Assembly: GCA_041396985.1 (NCBI GenBank)
Contig: JAWKXO010000005.1
Location: forward strand, 248,001-312,000
DNA length: 64,000 nucleotides
DNA from: Emcibacteraceae bacterium
GTDB taxonomy: Bacteria; Pseudomonadota; Alphaproteobacteria; Sphingomonadales; Emcibacteraceae
Direction of reading: 5' to 3'
Shown here: positions 1-8,310 of the stretch, piece after piece
Numbering within the stretch: position 1 is the first letter of the stretch
Layout of the letters: every line of letters begins with the position of its first letter
The notes under the pieces: model-generated
What the model was told of the DNA's origin: nothing
The model's database searches: none
What the model saw: the letters and a program-made list of their open reading frames with translations, nothing else
Translations under genes and position numbers: made by a program

Positions 1-1091
1 GTACCTTCAGGCTTGGAATAACTGATGCCTGGCATATTGCCATCTTTGTTAATGAAATCAACAACATAGTCAAAGTTTGCATCAACATAGGCAGAAACAT
101 CAGTCGCCCACTGGCCACCTTCACGGAAAGCCGTTTCACAGGCAATAAGACCGAACACGTTCCAGCCTTCATCATGACCGCCACCGATCATGGTTGCGTT
201 CATAAGGTCCTGGTTTTTCGTGAAGAAGTAAGCCACTTTAAGAGCAGCCTGACCGAATGTTTTTGATGGTGAACGGTAAGTGATGCTGTGCTGCGCATAT
301 TTTTCACCGATCGATGCATATGGCGTAAATTTATGGCCTTTGTTGACGTAATCGCAGTGGATTTCGTCAGCAAGGATTGTTACACCACGGCTGATACAAA
401 GATCGCCAAGAGCACGAAGCTCATCCGCTGTCCAGCACTCACCTGATGGGTTGTTCGGGTTACAGAGAATGAGACATTTTGTTTCATAATCAAGACGCTT
501 ATCAAGATCTTCAAGATCCATATGCCAGCGACCATTGATTTTTTTCATTGGGTTCATTTCAACGCGCATGCCGGCTTTATGGATGGCGCCTTCAAATCCG
601 CTATATGTTGGTGTCTGAAGAATGACTTTACCTTTAACAGGGTTTAGACCACGCATGGATGAAATCATGCCCGGCTTCAGAGCGCAGGATAATTTGATCC
701 AGCTTTTTTCCACATCCAGACCATAACGCTGTTTGTTCCAGTCAATGATTGACTGATAAAGGCTGTCCGGAACGGTTTCATAGCCGAACTGCTCATATTT
801 TGCACGCTCCTGAAGCGCTTTTACAACAAATGGTGGTTGTTTGAAATCAAGGTCGGCAATACCCATCGGTACAGTGATCTTGTCTTTGCCGTAACGTTTG
901 ATCGCAGCATCCCATTTTACGCTGTTATGGCCGATACGGCTATATATATCATCAAAGTTATAACCTTTTCCGCCCCCTCTTGATTGTCCCATGGCAAGCG
1001 CCCCGCTGGCACCCGCTGCTGACATAAGCGCCGTCACACCAGCCGCGCCCTTCATAAAATTACGACGACTTGGTCCGTTTAATTTTTTCAT
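1..1091 (-). CDS. Tat-exported MalY/PatB-type PLP aminotransferase (3' end outside window)
   Basis: Translating the minus strand from the ATG at 1091 gives an open frame to the window edge, so the C-terminus is missing. The N-terminus has a twin-arginine signal (SRRNFMKG, about residues 8-15) followed by an Ala-rich hydrophobic stretch, so export of a folded cofactor-loaded enzyme is expected. The mature part has fold-type I aminotransferase features: NPNNPSGE, LADEIHCD and the PLP-lysine motif SPSKTFG. The ADEIHCD wording and the PMGIADLDF start of the catalytic domain point to the MalY/PatB (cystathionine beta-lyase-like) subgroup. A GGAAA ribosome site lies about 6 nt upstream of the ATG. 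The gene is divergent from the flavoprotein gene at 1265. The substrate cannot be read from the sequence. The family call is firm, the exact activity is not. Confidence 0.85.
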   Translation of the reverse strand, partial: MKKLNGPSRRNFMKGAAGVTALMSAAGASGALAMGQSRGGGKGYNFDDIYSRIGHNSVKWDAAIKRYGKDKITVPMGIADLDFKQPPFVVKALQERAKYEQFGYETVPDSLYQSIIDWNKQRYGLDVEKSWIKLSCALKPGMISSMRGLNPVKGKVILQTPTYSGFEGAIHKAGMRVEMNPMKKINGRWHMDLEDLDKRLDYETKCLILCNPNNPSGECWTADELRALGDLCISRGVTILADEIHCDYVNKGHKFTPYASIGEKYAQHSITYRSPSKTFGQAALKVAYFFTKNQDLMNATMIGGGHDEGWNVFGLIACETAFREGGQWATDVSAYVDANFDYVVDFINKDGNMPGISYSKPEG

Positions 1092-1264
1092 ATTGATTTC
1101 CTTTTATGTTTTTCCCGGGGCCTTTGTGTAGCCCGATTGCCCTTTGAAATACTCATTTAACGGGATAGTATTATATTTTTTATAGAATTCCCGCTTTGCT
1201 CTCCTCTCAAAGATGATAGTTTATAACATGACATTTTTATGATGAAAAGAAAAAATAATTTTTC

Positions 1265-2359
1265 ATGACCGACCATATAGAAATAATCATAATCGGGGCT
1301 GGTGTAATCGGCCTTGCGATTGCCAGGTCACTGGCAGAAAAAGGTCATGAAGTCCTTGTAATTGAAAAGGAAACTGGCTTTGGCATGGGCATCAGTTCGC
1401 GAAACAGCGAAGTTATCCATGCCGGCCTTTACTTCGCGCCGGAGATGTTGAAAACGACACTTTGTATCAAAGGCAGGGAAAGACTCTATGATTATGCTAA
1501 ATCACGTCACATTCCCCATAACAGATGCGGCAAGCTGATTGTTGCCACCAGCCAAGATGAAATTCCAAAACTCCGGCAGATTTATCAAAATGCCAAAAAC
1601 TGCGGTATCAATGATCTTGACTATCTGACAAAAGAGCAGTGTAAAAATATTGAGCCAGACATTATCGCTGAAGCTGGACTTTTCTCTCCGTCCAGCGGCA
1701 TTATTGACAGTCATAGCTATATGGTCTCCCTGCTCGGGGATTTGGAAGCGGCAGGCGGTAAGATCGCCTATAATGTGACTATTCGGTCTATTGAAAAATC
1801 TGACGGGGTCTTTCTGGTATCAACCAATGACGATTATCAGATTTCCTCCAAAATGCTGATTAATGCAGCCGGGCTTGGGGCCATGAATATCGCTCACCTG
1901 ATAAAAGACCTTGACCCGGGCAGCATTCCTGACCTTGTCATGGCCAAGGGGCATTATTTCTCCTATTCCGGGAAAACCCGCTTCCGGCATCTTGTTTACC
2001 CGATCCCTTTTGTCGGCGGGCTCGGGGTTCATCTTACCCTTGATATGGCGGGCGGTGTTAAGTTCGGCCCTGATGTTCATTTTACGGACCATGAAGACTA
2101 TAGCGTTGATCCCTCACTTAAAAATGCGTTTGTAAATTCTGTCGAACGCTATTTTCCAGGCATTGATCCTGAAAAATTACACCCGGGATACGCCGGAATA
2201 AGGCCTAAACTTTCAAAAGAAGGACTTGATTTTAACATTCAATTTGAAAAAGAACATGGTATTAAGGGACTGGTGAATCTGTTCGGGATGGAATCTCCCA
2301 GTTTAACAGCCTCCCTCGCCATTGCTGACTATGTTACGGATAAATTATATGAAAGTTGA
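1265..2359 (+). CDS. FAD-dependent oxidoreductase, L-2-hydroxyglutarate oxidase-like
   Basis: A 364-aa DAO-fold flavoprotein. The Rossmann motif GAGVIG lies at residues 11-16 and a ribose-binding acidic residue at E34. The stretch SSRNSEVIHAGLYF (about 44-57) is the hallmark of the LhgO/L2HGDH family, which oxidises L-2-hydroxyglutarate to 2-oxoglutarate and passes electrons to the respiratory chain. A C-terminal GYAGIRPKL segment is also typical of the family. No signal peptide or membrane segment is seen. The 3' end overlaps the next gene by 11 nt, so the two are probably translationally coupled. Its pairing with a D-amino-acid aldolase-like enzyme suggests its substrate could be another 2-hydroxy acid. 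The family is well supported, the substrate is inferred. Confidence 0.85.
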   Translation: MTDHIEIIIIGAGVIGLAIARSLAEKGHEVLVIEKETGFGMGISSRNSEVIHAGLYFAPEMLKTTLCIKGRERLYDYAKSRHIPHNRCGKLIVATSQDEIPKLRQIYQNAKNCGINDLDYLTKEQCKNIEPDIIAEAGLFSPSSGIIDSHSYMVSLLGDLEAAGGKIAYNVTIRSIEKSDGVFLVSTNDDYQISSKMLINAAGLGAMNIAHLIKDLDPGSIPDLVMAKGHYFSYSGKTRFRHLVYPIPFVGGLGVHLTLDMAGGVKFGPDVHFTDHEDYSVDPSLKNAFVNSVERYFPGIDPEKLHPGYAGIRPKLSKEGLDFNIQFEKEHGIKGLVNLFGMESPSLTASLAIADYVTDKLYES

Positions 2360-3479
2360 CCATTTATATACCCCCTGCCTGTTGCTGGACCGGAAAAAAT
2401 TAAGCCGGAATATTTCCCGTATGCGGGATCATCTTCAAGCCCTCGGCGTTCAATTGCGCCCGCATGTAAAAACCGCCAAATCTGTTCCTGTCGCGTTAAT
2501 GTGTGCGGGTGGTGAAGTGGGTCCCATCACCGTATCAACATTAAGGGAAGCCGAGTATTTTGCCGATGCAGGCTTTAAGGACATCATTTATGCCGTCAGC
2601 ATGGTTCCGTCAAAATTGCCCCGTGCCCTCGCCCTTATGAAAAAAGGTATTGATTTGAAACTCATTATCGATGATGCCGATATTGCAAAAGAAATCAGTG
2701 CGTTCGGCGAAAAAGAAAACTACACATTCAAAGTTCTGATCGAAATTGACAGTGATATGCACAGGGCCGGACTGGCACCGGATTCTAAAGAAGTGATCAA
2801 TGTTGCCCGCGCCCTGCATGATGGAAAAGGAACGGAAATGACCGGCGTTTTAACCCATGCCGGTGAATCCTATTATGGCAATGGTGAGGACGCTTTCATT
2901 AAAATGGCCGAACAGGAGCGTCACGCCATTACCACTGCTGCTAAAAATATCAGAAAAGCCGGTATTCCCTGCCCCATCGTCAGCTGTGGGTCAACACCCA
3001 CAGCCACTTTTGCAAAAGACCTAACCGGGGTTACCGAGGTCCGAGCCGGTGTCTTTGTATTTCAGGATGCCTATCAGGCAGGGATCGGCGTTTGCAAAAA
3101 TTCCGATATAGCGTTAAGCGTTCTGACAACCGTTATCAGCCATAAAAGAAACCAGAACCGCTTAATAACCGATGCGGGCGGCATGGCCCTGTCCAAGGAT
3201 TACAGCACCAGGGGAACAGCTTTTGACTGTGGCTATGGCATTGTTGCCGATATCAAAGGTAATATAATTGATACCCTGACCGTCATTGGTGCCAATCAGG
3301 AACATGGGCTTATTACAACGAAAACTGGCGATCTGGATTTTGAAAAATACCCGATCGGCACCAAACTACGGATCTTGCCAAATCATGCCTGTATGACAGC
3401 CGCCGCGTATGACACCTATAACGTCATGGAAAATGATGATGAAATTTCTGATCAATGGCACCGCTGCAATGGCTGGTGA
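2349..3479 (+). CDS. D-threonine aldolase / D-serine dehydratase-like PLP enzyme (DSD1 family)
   Basis: A 376-aa protein with an alanine-racemase-type N-terminal barrel. RPHVKTAKS (residues 37-45) holds the likely PLP lysine K41. The C-terminal NHACMTA holds H346 and C348, matching the His-x-Cys divalent-metal pair of D-threonine aldolases and eukaryotic-type D-serine dehydratases. Such enzymes split beta-hydroxy D-amino acids to glycine plus an aldehyde, or dehydrate D-serine. I chose ATG 2349 because the frame upstream runs inside the preceding gene. The 11-nt overlap with the flavoprotein gene implies coupled expression. No export signal is seen. The reaction type (aldolase or dehydratase) cannot be decided by eye. 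Confidence 0.87.
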   Translation: MKVDHLYTPCLLLDRKKLSRNISRMRDHLQALGVQLRPHVKTAKSVPVALMCAGGEVGPITVSTLREAEYFADAGFKDIIYAVSMVPSKLPRALALMKKGIDLKLIIDDADIAKEISAFGEKENYTFKVLIEIDSDMHRAGLAPDSKEVINVARALHDGKGTEMTGVLTHAGESYYGNGEDAFIKMAEQERHAITTAAKNIRKAGIPCPIVSCGSTPTATFAKDLTGVTEVRAGVFVFQDAYQAGIGVCKNSDIALSVLTTVISHKRNQNRLITDAGGMALSKDYSTRGTAFDCGYGIVADIKGNIIDTLTVIGANQEHGLITTKTGDLDFEKYPIGTKLRILPNHACMTAAAYDTYNVMENDDEISDQWHRCNGW

Positions 3480-3502
3480 AATAGTAAAATTTATGTATCG
3501 AA

Positions 3503-3545
3503 CAAAAAATTAAGGCTTCTTTATTTAGGTAAAGAAGCCTTAATT
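3503..3545. terminator. Bidirectional hairpin terminator between convergent genes
   Basis: A perfect 16-bp inverted repeat (arms 3508-3523 and 3530-3545, 6-nt loop), with core arm TAAGGCTTCTTTA. An A-run at 3504-3509 becomes a U-run for transcripts on the minus strand, so it best serves the chemotaxis gene ending at 3601. It also lies downstream of the plus-strand aldolase-like gene. Confidence 0.8.
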
Positions 3546-3600
3546 CTGAATAGGTTATGAATTTTTCTTAAAGCATCAGTTAAGAAGATACAATAAAAAA

Positions 3601-4854
3601 TCAGCCCGCTTTTCGATCAAGCAGCACTTCAAAAAAGCTTGCAGCTCTCTGCTCAAGATCAAGAACCAGTTTTTCAATTGTGCCGGAAGCCTCATTAACT
3701 TCGGATGCGCTGTTTAAGGCACGCCCAGCCGCTTCACTGACTTTATTGATATGTTTGGAAACTTCCTGTGTTCCAACCGATGCTTCCTGAATATTCTTAC
3801 TGATCTCGACAGTTGTTTGAAGCTGTTCTGCGGTTGACTGTGAAATGGAAACCGCAATATCATTCAGTTCGTTAATGATTGAGGCAACACCATCAACCAC
3901 ACTGACCGCAGAGCTGACATTGGTTTGAATGCTGTCAATCTGTGCACTGATATTTTCTGTTGCATCAGCAGTTTGTCCGGCAAGTGATTTAACTTCTGAT
4001 GCCACAACGGCAAAACCCTTTCCGGCTTCCCCTGCGCGGGCCGCTTCAATGGTCGCGTTAAGGGCCAGAAGATTGGTTTGTGCCGCTATATCATTGATCA
4101 TCTTGATCACTTCGCCAATCGTTGCAGAAGAATTCTGTAACGCGTCAATGGACTTTTTGGCAGAAACCGCCTGCTCAGACGCTTCATGCGACTGATTGGT
4201 TGAAATTTCTACCTGACGGGAAATTTCCTGAACCGAAACACCATATTCCTCTGTTGCTGCCGCAACGGTTTGAACATTGACACTTGCCTGTTCTGATGCC
4301 GCCGCCACGTTAGAGGAAAGTGCCTGGGTTTCTGTGGCAAGTTCAGTCAGGCCATGTCCCAGAACTTTTAATTCCGAAGTTGATGAATTCAGGGAATTAA
4401 TGATTTCCATAATATTTTCATTAAACCCTTCTGCCAAAGTTTCCCTGTCTTTTACGGATTTTAGTTCAGTGGCTTCTATGCTTTCGCAGGCGGCGTTAAT
4501 TACTATTGCACCGCTTTCAAAGCTGCCGGGCATTCCGCGGCTTAGGAATTTTCTATAATACTGGCCTTTTTCGGCGGCTTTTAACGAGGCACCGGCCTCC
4601 CTGACATAGGCATCCGTAATATCAAGCAAATAATTGATATCGCAAAACACATCTGAAAATTCTTCAAACTGGTTCCAGTGAACTATTCTTGCTTCCAGGT
4701 TTCCTTTACGGAATTCAGGCGTAACCTGTTTTAAAACTTCAAAAGCATCTTCATATAACTTTAGTTTTGCTTTAAGAGCTTCGACATCTTCGGCAGGGTT
4801 CGAATTCATTACGTCACTCTCCTGCGATTTATTTTTTTTACCAAATCCAAACAT
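3601..4854 (-). CDS. Soluble methyl-accepting chemotaxis transducer
   Basis: 417 aa with no membrane segment. Residues about 1-45 are charged and coiled. About 45-130 form a small region reminiscent of a PAS/HAMP linker (LEARIVHW, KGQYYRKFLSRGMPG). From about 150 the protein is a canonical MCP signalling helical hairpin, with the tip motif around EAARAGEAGKGFAVVASEVK. It should bind CheA/CheW in the cytoplasm. It begins 2 nt after the stop of a PAS gene and ends in a strong terminator. The architecture suggests that the neighbouring PAS proteins supply the sensory input, as in a split aerotaxis receptor. The MCP call is secure, the input is inferred. Confidence 0.9.
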   Translation of the reverse strand: MFGFGKKNKSQESDVMNSNPAEDVEALKAKLKLYEDAFEVLKQVTPEFRKGNLEARIVHWNQFEEFSDVFCDINYLLDITDAYVREAGASLKAAEKGQYYRKFLSRGMPGSFESGAIVINAACESIEATELKSVKDRETLAEGFNENIMEIINSLNSSTSELKVLGHGLTELATETQALSSNVAAASEQASVNVQTVAAATEEYGVSVQEISRQVEISTNQSHEASEQAVSAKKSIDALQNSSATIGEVIKMINDIAAQTNLLALNATIEAARAGEAGKGFAVVASEVKSLAGQTADATENISAQIDSIQTNVSSAVSVVDGVASIINELNDIAVSISQSTAEQLQTTVEISKNIQEASVGTQEVSKHINKVSEAAGRALNSASEVNEASGTIEKLVLDLEQRAASFFEVLLDRKAG

Positions 4855-4856
4855 AA

Positions 4857-5387
4857 CTATTTTCCTACTGACCAGATAAATTCATCATATGATGTGTTGT
4901 TGCTTTTAAAAAAATCTTCAAGATAGCTGACAGCTGCCTCAAGTCCTTCTTTGCGGTTTTGTGGGCCATTCTCAATTTCAAGAAGTTTCCTGTACATATC
5001 GCTAATGGCAGATATTTTATCCGGGTCCGCTTTTCTACGGCTCGAATGATATCCTGTAATTTCGCCGTTTTTATCAAGTGTCGGGGTCACATGGGCAAAT
5101 ACCCAGTAAAATTTCCCGGTCTTGGACATATTCTTCACATAGGCGAAAATTTCTTTTTTCGATTTAATCTGATGCCACAGATAATGAAAAATTGATCGTG
5201 GCATGTCCGGATGCCTTATAATGCTGTGCGGCTGATTTATAATTTCTTCCACATTCATTTCTGAAACACGGCAAAATGTGTCATTGACATATTTTATCTC
5301 ACCCTTCAGATCAGTTTTTGAAACGATAATTTCTCCGTCACTTAAGGCAATTTCTTCATTTTGCGGTGTAACCATTGATTTTGACAT
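4857..5387 (-). CDS. Aer-like PAS domain protein (first of two paralogues)
   Basis: 176 aa. An Aer-type PAS domain spans about residues 18-125, with PHSIIRHPDMPRSIF, AYVKNMSKTGKFYWVFAHVTP and GYHSSRR. These match the PAS fold of aerotaxis receptors, which bind FAD. A C-terminal segment of about 45 aa ends in YDEFIWSVGK and is shared with the next PAS gene. The start is ATG 5387 rather than GTG 5393, because GGAG lies 5 nt upstream of the ATG. The stop is only 2 nt from the MCP start, so the pair is an operon. There is no transmembrane or output domain, so it presumably signals through the MCP. FAD binding is inferred from family resemblance. Confidence 0.86.
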   Translation of the reverse strand: MSKSMVTPQNEEIALSDGEIIVSKTDLKGEIKYVNDTFCRVSEMNVEEIINQPHSIIRHPDMPRSIFHYLWHQIKSKKEIFAYVKNMSKTGKFYWVFAHVTPTLDKNGEITGYHSSRRKADPDKISAISDMYRKLLEIENGPQNRKEGLEAAVSYLEDFFKSNNTSYDEFIWSVGK

Positions 5388-5745
5388 TTCCACTCCACTT
5401 CATAATCAAAATTTTACTAATTTCAGTAGCCCCAAAAATGCTGTTTGTAGCGTCGTCGTCTTGAATAAATTAACACTAATCCGAACTGGCGTTATAAAGA
5501 CTCATAATTGGCTGAGGATGATATTATGGTGCAATAGTTAAGCAATGGTTACAAAAACTTAGATGTATTTTAAATACACTTTTTCAGTATTTTCAATGGT
5601 CAGAGGGCTATTTTTAGAACCATTCCAATAAATCATTTAATATATTTTTCCAATTATCAGAATTTAGTAAAATTTTAGATATTAACAAATTTTGTGAAAA
5701 TTTAATTTTGAAAAAATTTTTTCATTTTTTTCATGAAAAGCAAAA
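5388..5745. other. AT-rich intergenic region between the two PAS genes
   Basis: About 360 bases without a convincing gene. It is strongly AT-rich, with runs of A and T near 5640-5740. It must hold the promoter of the PAS-MCP pair, and no clear -35/-10 pair stands out. I see no tRNA, repeat or hairpin terminator for the upstream PAS gene. Confidence 0.5.
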
Positions 5746-6276
5746 TCAGTTACCAAGACTCCAGACAAATTCATCATAACTCATATTTTTTTCAGCTAAC
5801 AAACTGTTGATAAAAGCGACTCCGGCCTCCATCCCTTCCTTACGGTTGGAATAGGCTTTTTCCACGTCGCGGACCTTCTTATACAACTCGGAAATAATTC
5901 CTATATTCTTTTTGGGGGCTGTTCTGCGGCTTGAATGGTACCCTACAATTTCGCCTTTTTCGTCAAGAGTCGGGGTAACATGGGCAAATACCCAGTAATA
6001 ATGTCCCGTTTTAGCCATATTTTTTACATAGGCAAAGATCTCTTTCTTTTCCTGAATTGTCTGCCAAAGCAAATAAAATATAGACCTCGGCATATCGGGG
6101 TGACGAATTATACTGTGGGGTGCCCCGATCGCTTCGTCTGGTGTCATTTCCGCGACCCGGCAGAATACATCATTGGCATAAATAATATGGCCCTTAATAT
6201 CCGTTTTGGACACAATTACTTCATTGTCATCAAATGAATTTTCAATGTCTATCGGCATAATATGATTATTGTTCAT
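5746..6276 (-). CDS. Aer-like PAS domain protein (second paralogue)
   Basis: 176 aa, closely similar along its whole length to the PAS protein at 4857-5387. It shares PHSIIRHPDMPRSIF, AYVKNMAKTGHYYWVFAHVTP, GYHSSRR and a C-terminal YDEFVWSLGN. It is therefore a tandem duplicate. It most likely senses redox state or oxygen through a flavin, as Aer PAS domains do, and works with a chemotaxis transducer. A purine-rich ribosome site (AGGCGGGGAAA) precedes the ATG. The two copies are about 360 bases apart, so this one probably has its own promoter. It has no membrane segment. The family is clear, the ligand is inferred. Confidence 0.86.
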   Translation of the reverse strand: MNNNHIMPIDIENSFDDNEVIVSKTDIKGHIIYANDVFCRVAEMTPDEAIGAPHSIIRHPDMPRSIFYLLWQTIQEKKEIFAYVKNMAKTGHYYWVFAHVTPTLDEKGEIVGYHSSRRTAPKKNIGIISELYKKVRDVEKAYSNRKEGMEAGVAFINSLLAEKNMSYDEFVWSLGN

Positions 6277-6412
6277 TTTCCCCGCCTTCTATTATTTTAG
6301 TAATGAACAGATCATCCCCTATTTTGGTTAATTTTTCATGAATTGCTAATATGGGAAAAGACATCAGCCGTTGCAGGATTGGCAAAACATATTTTCACTT
6401 ATCATAATAAAC

Positions 6413-6435
6413 AAAACGACCGGTCTAATGACCGG
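6413..6435 (-). terminator. Probable terminator of argC
   Basis: A 6-bp GC-rich stem (CCGGTC at 6420-6425, GACCGG at 6430-6435) with a 4-nt loop. On the minus strand it is followed by a T-rich stretch (TCGTTTTGTTT). The short stem makes this moderate evidence. Confidence 0.5.
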
Positions 6436-6480
6436 CCGGAATGGTTAAAATGATTTACCAACCAAAATGAAAAATCAGGC

Positions 6481-7611
6481 TTAGGGAAAGAGTGCCATTT
6501 GCTCCAGCGATAAGGCCTCATCAAAGCCAAACATGATATTCATATTCTGAATGGCCTGACCGGATGATCCCTTAACCAGATTATCAATCACCGCAACAAT
6601 GATGGCCCTGCCCGGGATCCTGTCATCAAAGACCGCGATATGGGCATTGTTGGAGCCGCGCACATGCCGGGTGGCCGGGACCACGCCCTCCTCCAGGATG
6701 GTGACAAACCGTTCATCCGCATAGCGTTTTTTAAGAATATCACGAAGGTCGGCGGCGGTTTTACCCTTCTCAAGACTGACATAAATGGTTTCAAGCTCAC
6801 CCCGGTTCATGGGAATAAGGTGCGGGGTAAAATTAACCAGGAGATCAGCACCGCAGGCAAGCGAAAGCTCCTGCTCTATTTCCGGTGCATGGCGATGGGC
6901 GGCAATCCCGTATGGATGCATCGCTTCGGAAACTTCAGTGAATAAATTTGCTTCCTTAAGTGATCTGCCTGCCCCGGTCACCCCTGATTTTGCATCAATG
7001 ATAATCCCGTCCTTGCTGATCGCTTTTTCGGACAGAAGCGGCAGCAGCGCAAGAAGGGCAGCCGTTGGATAACAGCCCGGACAGGCAACAAGCCGGGCTT
7101 TTTTGATTTCTTCCCGGTAAAATTCGCTCAGTCCGTATACGGCTTCCTTCTGAAGCGACAGGGCCTCATGCTCACCTCCATACCACTGGGCATAGACTTC
7201 CGGATCACGCAATCTGAAATCTGCGCTTAAATCAATAACCTTAACGCTGCCTTTGATGGCGTTGGCATAATCGTCCGGCTGTTCAATCACCATTTCATCA
7301 ATAAAATCATGACCGGTTGCATGTAATATGCCGCGAATGATGCGTTGTGATGTAGCGTGCGGCAGCGCACAGAAAACGACATCAAGCTCTAGCCCGGCCC
7401 ATTCAACATCAGAAAGCGCCATCAGGTCGGGAAGCCCCTCTCCGCCGAGATGGGGAAAGACCTGTTCAATCGGCTCTCCGGCTTTACGGTCAGCCGTCAT
7501 CAGCACAATATCAACATAAGGATGACGCTGCAAAAGGCGGATAAGCTCCGCACCGGTATAGCCGCTGGCGCCGAGAATGGCGGTTCTGAGTTTTTTATGA
7601 GATGTTGTCAT
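6481..7611 (-). CDS. argC: N-acetyl-gamma-glutamyl-phosphate reductase
   Basis: 376 aa from ATG 7611. It makes N-acetylglutamate semialdehyde from N-acetylglutamyl phosphate with NADPH, the third step of arginine synthesis. The NADP motif GASGYTGAEL is at residues 14-23. The signature CPGCYPT holds catalytic C180. A HxHAPEIEQEL segment follows in the C-terminal half. The protein is longer than the E. coli enzyme (334 aa), and a segment near residues 96-120 looks like an insertion. An upstream in-frame ATG at 7659 would add 16 residues. I prefer 7611 because AAGGG lies 6 nt ahead and GASGYTG then sits at the usual distance. No other arg gene is adjacent. Confidence 0.95.
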   Translation of the reverse strand: MTTSHKKLRTAILGASGYTGAELIRLLQRHPYVDIVLMTADRKAGEPIEQVFPHLGGEGLPDLMALSDVEWAGLELDVVFCALPHATSQRIIRGILHATGHDFIDEMVIEQPDDYANAIKGSVKVIDLSADFRLRDPEVYAQWYGGEHEALSLQKEAVYGLSEFYREEIKKARLVACPGCYPTAALLALLPLLSEKAISKDGIIIDAKSGVTGAGRSLKEANLFTEVSEAMHPYGIAAHRHAPEIEQELSLACGADLLVNFTPHLIPMNRGELETIYVSLEKGKTAADLRDILKKRYADERFVTILEEGVVPATRHVRGSNNAHIAVFDDRIPGRAIIVAVIDNLVKGSSGQAIQNMNIMFGFDEALSLEQMALFP

Positions 7612-7689
7612 ATCCTGCCCTTCGCTAAATTTGTGTCTGATATAGCCCTTTTCGGGCATGCGTTCAAATCATTTTGCTTATTGCAAAAT

Positions 7690-7719
7690 ATTATGACGCC
7701 AATTTGACATATTTTTCAA
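7690..7719 (-). promoter_or_regulatory. Candidate sigma-70 promoter of argC
   Basis: On the minus strand TTGAAA (7714-7719) and CATAAT (7690-7695) are separated by 18 nt. Transcription would start near 7683, ahead of both possible argC starts. This is pattern matching only. Confidence 0.5.
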
Positions 7720-7743
7720 AGGGTAGAATATTTTTTAAAGATA

Positions 7744-8085
7744 TTAGTGGCTCTTGCGCTCTACAGAAAATTTATCCATAAAACTGATCAAAAGTTCCCT
7801 TGATAGTAGACTATTTTCACCATCGCAGGTATTGCTTAGCTCCTCAACGCGAATTTGACCGTCGCTAATTTCCGTATGCTGGTTCTGGTCTCTGATTGTC
7901 GCCAGCCATTTGCGGCGCTGCGCATTAAAATTATCCGCATCCCCTTTCATCGGGGTAATTTCTTCTATCAGGGCCAGGGTTAATGAATTTTCCTGAGCCT
8001 GTGACGTTGCGCAAAATATGGCAGCAGAACTTATTGCCGTGATCAGGCAGATAGATTTTATGAATGTACGGTTTTTAAAAATCAT
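7744..8085 (-). CDS. Small secreted protein of unknown function
   Basis: 113 aa. Residues 1-30 form a classical signal peptide (basic start, hydrophobic core, cleavage likely after SQA). The mature part of about 80 aa is hydrophilic, with no motif I recognise and a single cysteine in SNTCDGE. It stands alone between argC and the VOC lipoprotein gene on the same strand, with over 200 nt of spacer upstream. Export to the periplasm is well supported. The function is not recognised. Confidence 0.6.
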   Translation of the reverse strand: MIFKNRTFIKSICLITAISSAAIFCATSQAQENSLTLALIEEITPMKGDADNFNAQRRKWLATIRDQNQHTEISDGQIRVEELSNTCDGENSLLSRELLISFMDKFSVERKSH

Positions 8086-8252
8086 TTCATTTTCTCATAG
8101 TCTGGAAAAAATTTAATAATTCTTACAACGCGAAAATACTTTTCTGTAAGCGTTCAATGCGGGCACTGATTTCAGATTAGTTAACAAATCTTAACAAATG
8201 TTAAACAAACCTTAAAATTACGCCCTACCGTTTATTTTTTTATTTCAGACAT

Positions 8253-8277
8253 AAAAAACACCGCCGGGTTTTCCGGC
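8253..8277 (-). terminator. Rho-independent terminator after the VOC lipoprotein gene
   Basis: The stem GCCGG (8263-8267) / CCGGC (8273-8277) has a 5-nt loop. On the minus strand it is followed by GGTGTTTTTTAT. It lies just past the stop of the gene ending at 8311. Confidence 0.75.
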
Positions 8278-8310
8278 AGAGTTTTAAAAGCTGATATAAA
8301 ATTTAAATTC

